A stretch of 5,206 bases of DNA from Thermoleophilia bacterium (GTDB lineage: Bacteria > Actinomycetota > Thermoleophilia > Gaiellales > Gaiellaceae): the NCBI GenBank assembly GCA_025936595.1, contig JAICTB010000172.1, positions 1 through 5,206 of the forward strand, read 5' to 3'. Of this stretch, positions 1-5,131 are shown piece by piece (the stretch's first letter is position 1; every line of letters begins with the position of its first letter). The position numbers and the translations under genes are program-made. Under the pieces are notes generated by a model. It did not search any database. It saw nothing but the letters and a program-made list of their open reading frames with translations, and had not been told where the DNA came from.

Positions 1-430
1 CCGTCACGGCGCGCACGCGCGCGAGCATCGGGCCTGCACCCTCGAGCTTGACGGCGTCGGCGCCCGACTCCTTGACGAAGCGGATCGCGTTCTCGAGCGC
101 TTGCACATCGGAGACCTGGAACGAGCCGAACGGCATGTCTGCGACGACGAGCGGGCGCCGCGCGCCGCGATTGACGGCGCGCGTCAGGACGATCATCTCG
201 TCCATCGTCGCCGGCACGGTCGAATCGTGGCCGAGGACGACCATTGCCGCGGAGTCTCCAACGAGGATCACGTCGACCCCGGCGGCGTCGGCGAGATGGC
301 CCGACGGCGCGTCGTAGGCGGTGATCATCACGATGCGGTCGCCGCGGCGCTTCATCTCCGCGAGCTCCGGCAGGGCGAGCTTGCCGGGGGCGGGCGTGCC
401 GGGCGCGGGCTTGCGTGGGCGGGTGGTCAT
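1..430 (-). CDS. panB: 3-methyl-2-oxobutanoate hydroxymethyltransferase (PanB), 3' end cut by window edge
   Basis: Partial gene; the first 143 residues are visible and the rest lies beyond the left edge. PanB transfers a hydroxymethyl group from 5,10-methylene-tetrahydrofolate to 2-oxoisovalerate, making ketopantoate, the first committed step to pantothenate and CoA in the cytoplasm. Visible family motifs are ITAYDAPSG (36-44), VGDS (57-60) with the metal-binding Asp59, LGHDST (66-71), ADMPFGS (97-103) with the second conserved Asp98, and VKLEG (127-131). The catalytic C-terminal half is not in view. Residues 4-16 form a Pro/Ala/Gly-rich stretch before the first helix, probably disordered. 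The ATG start is supported by an AAGGAG Shine-Dalgarno 7 nt upstream and by the ATGA overlap with the panC stop, so it is very probably translated from the same mRNA as panC. Family assignment is firm. Confidence 0.95.
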   Translation of the reverse strand, partial: MTTRPRKPAPGTPAPGKLALPELAEMKRRGDRIVMITAYDAPSGHLADAAGVDVILVGDSAAMVVLGHDSTVPATMDEMIVLTRAVNRGARRPLVVADMPFGSFQVSDVQALENAIRFVKESGADAVKLEGAGPMLARVRAVT

Positions 431-1194
431 GGTGCTGCTCCTTCCCTGAGCGGGACGTTGTCGATCAGCCGCGTCGTGCCGACGGTGGCTGCGATGGCAA
501 GGGTGGGGCCTACGAGGTCACGGACGGCGACGTAGTCGGGATCGAGGCCGGCTTCTGCAAGCACGGCTCGCGCAGCCTCGACGTCGCCTGTCGCGAGCGC
601 CCGCGGAATCGCGCGCGCCTGCTCGCGCTCGGCGGGGGAGAGGCGCGCATTCCGCGACGAGAGGGCCAGCCCGTCGGCGTCGCGGACGGTCTCGACGACG
701 CGTATCTCCACCGGGAGATTCAGGTCGCGCACGAGCTGCTCGAGCATCGCGACCTGCTGTGCGTCCTTGCGCCCGAACCACGCGCGCTGCGGCCTGACGA
801 TGTTGAAGAGCTTGACGCAGACGGTGGCGACACCGCGGAAGTGACCGGGCCGGTGCGCCCCCTCGAGGCCCTCCGCGACACCGACCGGCTCGACCCACGT
901 CGCGAATCCCGGCGGGTACATCTCGCCGGTCGACGGTGCGAAGAGCACGTCGACTCCTTCCGCCTGCGCCTTCGACGCGTCCTCCTCGAGGTCGCGCGGA
1001 TACGCCGAGAGGTCGGTGCCGTCGGCGAACTGCGCCGGATTGACGAACACGCTCGCGACCAGGACGTCGCACTCCGCCCGTGCCGCGCGCAAGAGCGCGG
1101 CATGGCCCGCGTGCAGTGCGCCCATCGTCGGCACGAGCCCGACGATGGCGTCGCGCGCGACGTCCAGCTCCGCGATCGACCGCGCGACGATCAT
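427..1194 (-). CDS. panC: Pantoate-beta-alanine ligase (pantothenate synthetase, PanC)
   Basis: Encodes 255 residues. PanC condenses pantoate with beta-alanine using ATP, through a pantoyl-adenylate intermediate, to give pantothenate. Signatures seen: PTMGALHAGH (22-31), the HIGH-type nucleotide-binding motif; SVFVNPAQF (48-56); YPRDLEED (65-72); GHFRGVATV (117-125); FGRKDAQQ (140-147), the KMSKS-like loop region; and DGLALSSRN (174-182). The C-terminal domain ends in GTTRLIDN. The protein is shorter than the roughly 280 residues usual for the family (from memory). The savings are in the N-terminal helix and the small C-terminal lid domain, while all active-site motifs are kept. The frame is open upstream to about 1677, but the start at MIVARSI matches the family N-terminus, has GGAGG 10 nt upstream, and overlaps the preceding gene's stop by 4 nt (ATGA). 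Confidence 0.96.
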   Translation of the reverse strand: MIVARSIAELDVARDAIVGLVPTMGALHAGHAALLRAARAECDVLVASVFVNPAQFADGTDLSAYPRDLEEDASKAQAEGVDVLFAPSTGEMYPPGFATWVEPVGVAEGLEGAHRPGHFRGVATVCVKLFNIVRPQRAWFGRKDAQQVAMLEQLVRDLNLPVEIRVVETVRDADGLALSSRNARLSPAEREQARAIPRALATGDVEAARAVLAEAGLDPDYVAVRDLVGPTLAIAATVGTTRLIDNVPLREGAAP

Positions 1195-1841
1195 GCGCGG
1201 GTCGCCTCCAGCAGCGTCTCGTATAGACCCTCGAAGTCGGTCCCGCGCAGCACCTCGCGGTGCCGTTCGACCGTCTCCCAGTCGCCGCGCGCGATCGGCC
1301 CCGTGAGCTCGAAGCCGTTCTCGATCGTGCGTGACATCAGCGGCACGAGGGCCTCCGGCGGCGCGCCCGCCTCGGCGACGAGGCCGGACGCGACCCGGTA
1401 CAGCGTGACGAGGAAGTTCGATGCGATCGCGGCGCCCGCGTGGTAGACGACACGCCGGTCGTCGGCAAGCTCGAACGGGCGCAGCCCGAGCGTCTCGGCG
1501 AGCCAGAGCGCGCGTGCGTGCGCGTCGCCGTCCTCGGCGGTGACGCCTGCCCACGCACCGTCCAGCTGTTCCGGGCCGCGGCCCCTGACGAGTGTCTGCA
1601 GCGGGTGAACGGAGAAGCGGCGCCGGTGGGGCGCGAGCGCGGCCAGGGGAGTCGCACCCGAGACGTGCGCGACCCACGGCCCCGGCTGGATTCCGGCTGC
1701 GACCTCGGCGATCGCGCGGTCCGGAACGCAGAGCAGGCGCAGTTCACCGTCCTCGCGCACGCTGACGCCGCGCTCGCGCAGGCGCGCGGCGATCGCGGTG
1801 CCGGCGCGACCCGCGCCGATGACGCTCACGTCCTCGAACAT
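1191..1841 (-). CDS. Rossmann-like/DUF2520 domain oxidoreductase, candidate ketopantoate reductase
   Basis: Encodes 216 residues and is the first gene of the pantothenate operon. It has an N-terminal nucleotide-binding signature, VIGAGRAG (7-14, GxGxxG), then LLCVPD (36-41), HVSGATPL (59-66), SVHPLQT (77-83), YHAGAAIASNFL (133-144) and LTGPIARGDWETVERH near residue 180-195. These match the conserved blocks of the Rossmann-like plus DUF2520 family, relatives of ketopantoate reductase and F420/NADP oxidoreductases. No panE is seen, and panC and panB follow directly, so reduction of ketopantoate to pantoate is the likely role; this is inference from context. The protein is much shorter than the usual near-290 residues, mainly because the stretch between the glycine loop and VPD is only about 20 residues long. 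An in-frame start 14 codons upstream exists, but the Met at 1841 puts the first beta strand at the correct place, and GGAG lies 8 nt upstream. Confidence 0.85.
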   Translation of the reverse strand: MFEDVSVIGAGRAGTAIAARLRERGVSVREDGELRLLCVPDRAIAEVAAGIQPGPWVAHVSGATPLAALAPHRRRFSVHPLQTLVRGRGPEQLDGAWAGVTAEDGDAHARALWLAETLGLRPFELADDRRVVYHAGAAIASNFLVTLYRVASGLVAEAGAPPEALVPLMSRTIENGFELTGPIARGDWETVERHREVLRGTDFEGLYETLLEATRA

Positions 1842-1881
1842 GTGGCTGGCTCCAGTTCCTCGCGGATACCGGGCACCGCAC

Positions 1882-1887
1882 AATCTA
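1882..1887 (-). promoter_or_regulatory. Candidate -10 box for the pantothenate operon
   Basis: On the minus strand this reads TAGATT, a TANNNT-type actinobacterial -10 hexamer. It would place the transcript start near 1875, leaving a leader of roughly 35 nt that contains the GGAACTGGAG ribosome-binding region before the DUF2520 gene. No convincing -35 box is seen upstream, where the sequence is purely GC. The call rests on position and on the rarity of A/T clusters in this DNA. Confidence 0.35.
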
Positions 1888-1925
1888 CCCCCTCCGTCCG
1901 GGCCGGCCGCGAAGATGGAGGTTGG

Positions 1926-1938
1926 TAGGGTTTCCGAG
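1926..1938 (+). promoter_or_regulatory. Candidate -10 box and leaderless start for the fmdB-udg-tsa operon
   Basis: TAGGGT at 1926-1931 fits the TANNNT -10 consensus, and exactly 7 nt separate it from the A of the fmdB ATG at 1939. That is the geometry seen at leaderless actinobacterial genes, where transcription begins on the start codon. The GGAGG at 1917-1921 sits about 17 nt from the ATG, too far for a good Shine-Dalgarno. An alternative reading is that the GTAGGG itself is a weak ribosome-binding site on a longer transcript. There is no clear -35 box. Confidence 0.4.
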
Positions 1939-2145
1939 ATGCCGATCTACGACTACGTCTGCATGAGCTGCGAGTCCCATTTCGAGGAGCTCGTCGCCAT
2001 GTCCGACCCCGATCCGAGCTGCCCCGACTGCGGCAACCAGAAGGTCGCCAAGCAGTTCAGCAGGTCGTTCGCGGCGCACGGCACCTCCGGGCAGCCCTCC
2101 TTCGGTGGCGGCTGCTGCGGCGGATCCTGTGGCTGCTGCGGCTGA
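1939..2145 (+). CDS. FmdB-family zinc ribbon protein
   Basis: Encodes 68 residues. It starts MPIYDYVC, the characteristic N-terminus of the FmdB/CxxC_CXXC_SSSS family, followed by a four-cysteine zinc ribbon: Cys8-x2-Cys11 and Cys28-x2-Cys31, the second pair in SCPDCG. The segment VAKQFSRSF follows. The C-terminus is a glycine/cysteine tail with five more cysteines (59, 60, 64, 66, 67) arranged as two GCCG units. The biochemical role of the family is poorly known: it was named as a putative regulator linked to formamidase, and small zinc ribbons of this type are widespread. The frame is open upstream and an ATG at 1915 exists, but family members begin at MPxYxY, so 1939 is preferred. It is the first gene of the rightward operon and its stop overlaps the start of the glycosylase gene. 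Confidence 0.88.
   Translation: MPIYDYVCMSCESHFEELVAMSDPDPSCPDCGNQKVAKQFSRSFAAHGTSGQPSFGGGCCGGSCGCCG
2110..2142 (+). repeat. 12-bp direct repeat pair in the fmdB/udg overlap
   Basis: GGCTGCTGCGGC occurs at 2110-2121 and again at 2131-2142, 21 nt apart, exactly seven codons. In the fmdB frame each copy encodes Gly-Cys-Cys-Gly. In the +2 frame the same DNA gives the alanine-rich N-terminus of the uracil-DNA glycosylase if that protein starts early. It looks like a small in-frame duplication that extended the tail. Confidence 0.8.
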
Positions 2146-2770
2146 CCTCTCCCTGATCGCCTACGGCGACGTCGTCGCCGGCTGCGAACGCTGCTCGCTC
2201 GCGCAGACGCGCACGCAGGTCGTCTTCGGCGCAGGCTCTCCGAGCGCCGAGCTGATGTTCGTCGGCGAGGCGCCCGGCTTCCACGAGGACAAGCAGGGCG
2301 TGCCTTTCGTCGGCGCTGCCGGGAAGCTCCTCGGCAAGCTGCTCGAGGGGATCGGCCTGTCACGCGACGAGGTCTGGATCGCGAACGTGCTCAAGTGTCG
2401 GCCGCCCGGGAACCGCAATCCGCTGCCGGAGGAGATCGAGGCGTGCGAGCCGCATCTCTGGCGGCAGATCGAGCTGATCCAGCCCAGGCTGATCGCGACG
2501 CTCGGCAACTTCGCCACGAAGCTCCTCACCGGGAAGCCCGACGGGATCACCCAGGTACACGGCCGCGACCAGGAGGTCGTGCTCGGCGGCAACGTCGTCA
2601 TGCTCTACCCGATCTTCCATCCGGCTGCCGCGCTCTACACGCCGCGGATGCTGCAGGTGCTCGAGGAGGACTTCGCCCGCATCCCGCAGCTCCTCGGGCG
2701 GTCGCCGGCGGAGCGAGAGCCGGACCGGGAGGCCGCGGTCGGCTTCGCCGAGCAGCTCAACCTCTTCTAG
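2129..2770 (+). CDS. Family 4 uracil-DNA glycosylase (Fe-S cluster type)
   Basis: Encodes 213 residues from the GTG at 2129. The enzyme excises uracil from DNA, made by cytosine deamination or dUTP misincorporation, and starts base excision repair. Seen: Cys19-x2-Cys22, Cys90 in LKCRPPGNRNP (88-98) and Cys106, the four ligands expected for the 4Fe-4S cluster; GEAPG (46-50), the family 4 version of motif 1; GVPFVGAAG (57-65) with the uracil-stacking Phe; and FHPAA (163-167). A hydrophilic linker (about 184-206) leads to the last residues, EQLNLF, which resemble a sliding-clamp-binding motif. Start choice: no ATG is available. The GTG at 2129 overlaps fmdB by 17 nt and gives a family-like distance to the first Cys. 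A GTG at 2105 would add eight mostly Ala residues and lacks a ribosome-binding site. GEAPG rather than GLAPG argues against family 5. Confidence 0.93.
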   Translation: MAAAADLSLIAYGDVVAGCERCSLAQTRTQVVFGAGSPSAELMFVGEAPGFHEDKQGVPFVGAAGKLLGKLLEGIGLSRDEVWIANVLKCRPPGNRNPLPEEIEACEPHLWRQIELIQPRLIATLGNFATKLLTGKPDGITQVHGRDQEVVLGGNVVMLYPIFHPAAALYTPRMLQVLEEDFARIPQLLGRSPAEREPDREAAVGFAEQLNLF

Positions 2771-2780
2771 CCTGCTGCGC

Positions 2781-3200
2781 ATGAAGGAGGTGACGGCGTC
2801 TCCGGGAGAGACGGAAGCGCTTGCCGCGCGGCTCGCCGTCCTGCTCGCCGCCGGCGATGTCATCGCGGTCTCGGGCGAGCTCGGTGCGGGCAAGACCACG
2901 TTCGTCCGCGGCGCGGCGCGTGAGCTCGGCGTGACCGAGCCCGTCTCGAGCCCCACCTTCACGATCGGTCACCGCTACGAGGCGCCGGTGCCGGTCGCGC
3001 ACCTCGACCTCTACCGGATCGCAGGGCTCGACCCGGAGGAATGGGGCGACCTCGAGCCGTACTTCGACGGCACGATTGCCTTCGTCGAATGGCCCGAGCA
3101 CGGCGGCGACTGGCTCCCGCAGGCGCGCGCGGTCGTTACCCTCGAGCATGTCGACGAGTCGCACCGGAGCGTGAGGATCGACAGTGATCTTGGCCTTTGA
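2781..3200 (+). CDS. tsaE: tRNA t6A biosynthesis ATPase TsaE
   Basis: Encodes 139 residues, a normal length. TsaE is the P-loop ATPase that binds the TsaB-TsaD heterodimer and resets it during threonylcarbamoyl transfer to A37 of ANN-decoding tRNAs. Seen: Walker A GELGAGKTT (32-40); SSPTFTI (56-62), the conserved switch-like Ser/Thr segment; HLDLYRI (74-80) with Asp76, the Walker B-like acid; and FVEWPEH (101-107), the conserved Glu-Trp-Pro motif. It lies 10 nt after the glycosylase stop. No Shine-Dalgarno precedes the ATG; instead a perfect AAGGAGG lies inside codons 2-4 (2784-2790) with no in-frame start at a suitable distance after it, so the ATG is kept. Translation may depend on coupling to the gene before it. 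The end overlaps tsaB by 17 nt. Confidence 0.95.
   Translation: MKEVTASPGETEALAARLAVLLAAGDVIAVSGELGAGKTTFVRGAARELGVTEPVSSPTFTIGHRYEAPVPVAHLDLYRIAGLDPEEWGDLEPYFDGTIAFVEWPEHGGDWLPQARAVVTLEHVDESHRSVRIDSDLGL
3173..3177 (+). promoter_or_regulatory. Shine-Dalgarno fixing the GTG start of tsaB
   Basis: GAGGA lies 6 nt before the GTG at 3184, inside the last codons of tsaE. It supports a GTG start with a 17-nt gene overlap rather than any later start. Confidence 0.65.
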
Positions 3201-3747
3201 CACCGCCACGTCCTTCGGCGCCGTCTGCGCCGCCACGCCGGGCCGCCGCGACCGCGCGGCGCGGGCGGGCGACCTGCTCCAGGCGGTCGATCGCCTCGTC
3301 GCCGATCCCGCCGCGCTCGAAGGGATCGTCGTCGGCCGCGGGCCCGGCAGCTTCACGAGCATCCGCATCGGGCTCGCGACGGCACGCTCGCTCGCACTCG
3401 CGCTCGGGGTTCCGGTCGCGGGCGCCTCGACGCTCGACGCCTACGACGGTGCAATGCCGGTGATCGACGCGCGTCGCGGCGAGGTCTTCACCACCGGGCT
3501 CTTCGCCACAAGGCCGTGCGTGTGCCGTCCCGAGGAGCTCGACGTCGACGGGCTCGCGCTCGTGGGCGACGGAGCGATCCGGCATCGCACGATCTTCGAG
3601 GCGAACGGCGCGACGGTCGCCGCAGACGACGATCCCGCGCATCTGCCCGACGCGCTCCTCCTGATCGAGCGCGCCGGCACGTTCGGCGCGGCGGAGCTCG
3701 TCGAGCCGCTGTACGTCAGAGAGCCCGACGCCAAGCCGAGCCGATGA
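3184..3747 (+). CDS. tsaB: tRNA t6A biosynthesis protein TsaB, short form
   Basis: Encodes 187 residues. TsaB is the inactive ASKHA-fold paralogue of TsaD; it dimerises with TsaD and helps recruit TsaE in t6A synthesis. Seen: ILAFDTATS (2-10), the first phosphate-loop-like strand; GRGPGSFTSIRIGLATA (51-67), the family hallmark; VIDARRGEVF in the middle; and PLYVREPDAK (175-184), the usual C-terminal signature. It is about 40 residues shorter than typical TsaB (near 230, from memory). The stretch after DTATS is reduced, and the usual His-Ser/Ala-Glu segment is replaced by ARAGDLL. The normally invariant GSFTGLRIG reads GSFTSIRIG, with Ser59 in place of Gly. Position between tsaE and rimI-tsaD and both terminal motifs make the call secure. 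The stop overlaps the rimI start as ATGA. Confidence 0.93.
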   Translation: MILAFDTATSFGAVCAATPGRRDRAARAGDLLQAVDRLVADPAALEGIVVGRGPGSFTSIRIGLATARSLALALGVPVAGASTLDAYDGAMPVIDARRGEVFTTGLFATRPCVCRPEELDVDGLALVGDGAIRHRTIFEANGATVAADDDPAHLPDALLLIERAGTFGAAELVEPLYVREPDAKPSR

Positions 3748-4199
3748 CCGCCGTCGCCGTTGAGATCCGTAGGCTCGAGGCCGCCGACCTGACCGCGATC
3801 GAGGCGATCGAGCAGCGGGCGTACCCGACGCCCTGGTCGAGGTCGATGTTCGCGTCGGAGCTCGCCAAGCCGACCTCTATCTGCCTCGGCGCGTTCGAGG
3901 GAGACGACCTGCTCGGGTACGTGATCAACTCGCGCTACGTCGACGCGTGGCACATCATGAACGTCGCGGTCGATCCCGACCGCAGGCGACGCGGCATCGC
4001 GACGAGGCTGCTCGAGCGGCTCTTCGAGCTCACGCGCGACGACGAGCGGCGCGGCTACACGCTCGAGGTGCGGATCTCGAACGAGGACGCGATCCGCCTC
4101 TACGAGCAGCTCGGCTTCGAGCCGCGCGGAATCCGCCGCGGCTATTACACGGACAACAAGGAGGACGCGCTGATCATGTGGAGGGAACCGGCTGCGTGA
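3744..4199 (+). CDS. rimI: Ribosomal protein S18-alanine N-acetyltransferase-like GNAT (RimI)
   Basis: Encodes 151 residues, normal for the family. RimI acetylates the N-terminal alanine of ribosomal protein S18; actinobacterial members may also act on other N-termini. Seen: YPTPWSRSMFASEL (27-40), the RimI-type substrate loop; NVAVDPDRRRRGIATRLL (73-90), the acetyl-CoA-binding R-x-x-G-x-A motif; LEVRISNEDAIRLYEQLGF (107-125), carrying Glu108 and Tyr120 at the positions of the proposed catalytic base and acid; and RRGYYTDNKEDALIMW (131-146), the RimI C-terminal signature. It sits between tsaB and tsaD, a common bacterial arrangement. The ATG overlaps the tsaB stop by 4 nt and lacks a strong ribosome-binding site, pointing to translational coupling. 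Confidence 0.93.
   Translation: MTAVAVEIRRLEAADLTAIEAIEQRAYPTPWSRSMFASELAKPTSICLGAFEGDDLLGYVINSRYVDAWHIMNVAVDPDRRRRGIATRLLERLFELTRDDERRGYTLEVRISNEDAIRLYEQLGFEPRGIRRGYYTDNKEDALIMWREPAA
4180..4185 (+). promoter_or_regulatory. Shine-Dalgarno for tsaD
   Basis: GGAGGG lies 10 nt before the GTG at 4196, within the last codons of rimI. It supports the GTG start that overlaps the rimI stop as GTGA, although the frame stays open far upstream. Confidence 0.65.
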
Positions 4200-5131
4200 T
4201 CCTGGGCATCGAGACGAGCTGCGACGAAACGGCCGCGGCGGTCGTGACAGACGACGGCGAAATTGCGACCAGTGTGGTCGCGAGCCAGGCAACCCTCCAT
4301 GCCAGATTCGGCGGGGTGGTACCGGAGGTCGCGAGCCGCCGGCATCTGGAACTGATCGCGCCCGTGATCGACGAGGCGCTCGGCGAGCGGGAGGTGGACG
4401 CCGTCGCGGTGACGACGCATCCCGGACTGATCGGCGCGCTCCTCGTCGGCGTCGCGGCGGCGAAGGCGCTCGCGTGGGCGCGGCGGCTGCCGTTGATCGC
4501 CGTCAACCACCTGCACGGGCACGTCGCGTCCCTGTATCTGCGCCCGCTCGACCTCGAGCCGCCGTTCACCTGCTTGCTCGCGAGCGGCGGGCACACGATG
4601 CTGCTCGATGTGCAGGAGCGGGGCGGGTTCCGCGTGCTCGGAACGACGCTCGACGACGCCGCCGGCGAGGCGTTCGACAAGGGCGCGCGGCTGCTCGGAC
4701 TCGGCTACCCCGGCGGCAGGGAGATCGACGCACTTGCGAAGCAGGGCGATCCGCGCGCGTACGACTTCCCGGTCGCGCGCGTCCCGGGCCTCGACTTCTC
4801 GTTCTCCGGGCTGAAGACGGCACTGCTCTACACCGTGCGCGACCTTTCGCCGCACGAGCTCGAGGCGCGGCGCGCCGATCTCGCCGCGAGCTACCAGCGC
4901 GCGATCGTGCGCGCGCTCACGGAGCGGGTCGAGGCGACCGGTGCCGATCGAGTCGCCGTCGTCGGCGGGGTCGCCGCGAACTCCGAGCTCCGTGCGGCGC
5001 TTCCGGATGCCGCGCTCGCGCCGCTTTCGCTCTGCACCGACAACGCGGCGATGATCGCGTCGGCCGCCCGGTACGCGCCGCCCGTCCCCTACCCCGAGTA
5101 CCTTTCGCTCGATGCACGTGCAACCGCGTAG
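4196..5131 (+). CDS. tsaD: tRNA N6-adenosine threonylcarbamoyltransferase (TsaD)
   Basis: Encodes 311 residues. TsaD is the catalytic subunit that moves the threonylcarbamoyl group from threonylcarbamoyl-AMP (made by TsaC, not in this window) to N6 of A37 in tRNAs reading ANN codons. Seen: LGIETSCDET (3-12); GGVVPEVASRRHLE (39-52); NHLHGHVASLY (104-114) with the metal-binding pair His105 and His109; ASGGHT (129-134); DDAAGEAFDKGARLLGLGYPGG (153-174); FSFSGLKT (201-208); VVGGVAANSELR (255-266); and CTDNAAMIA (280-288) with the third metal ligand Asp282. All catalytic elements are intact. It is slightly shorter than the usual near 335-340 residues, losing mostly loop and C-terminal sequence. 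The GTG start fits the family N-terminus and overlaps rimI by 4 nt (GTGA). Confidence 0.97.
   Translation: MILGIETSCDETAAAVVTDDGEIATSVVASQATLHARFGGVVPEVASRRHLELIAPVIDEALGEREVDAVAVTTHPGLIGALLVGVAAAKALAWARRLPLIAVNHLHGHVASLYLRPLDLEPPFTCLLASGGHTMLLDVQERGGFRVLGTTLDDAAGEAFDKGARLLGLGYPGGREIDALAKQGDPRAYDFPVARVPGLDFSFSGLKTALLYTVRDLSPHELEARRADLAASYQRAIVRALTERVEATGADRVAVVGGVAANSELRAALPDAALAPLSLCTDNAAMIASAARYAPPVPYPEYLSLDARATA

Noticed and set aside
415..1446. A 343-residue open frame on the plus strand opposite panC and the DUF2520 gene
   Set aside because: It is antisense to two genes with clear family motifs. Its translation is Arg/Asp/Val-rich low-complexity sequence typical of shadow frames in GC-rich DNA, with no recognisable domain.
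1194..1677. Fusion of a long N-terminal extension to PanC
   Set aside because: The frame is open but lies over the DUF2520 gene in a different frame. The PanC N-terminus with a GGAGG site and ATGA overlap starts at 1194.
1798..1938. Upstream extension of FmdB by up to 47 residues
   Set aside because: FmdB-family proteins begin at MPxYxY. The extension overlaps the divergent DUF2520 start and the putative promoters and has no homologous character.
2360..4292. Several 200-280-residue minus-strand open frames opposite udg, tsaE, tsaB and rimI
   Set aside because: They are by-products of scarce stop codons at high GC. The plus-strand proteins explain the same DNA with conserved motifs.
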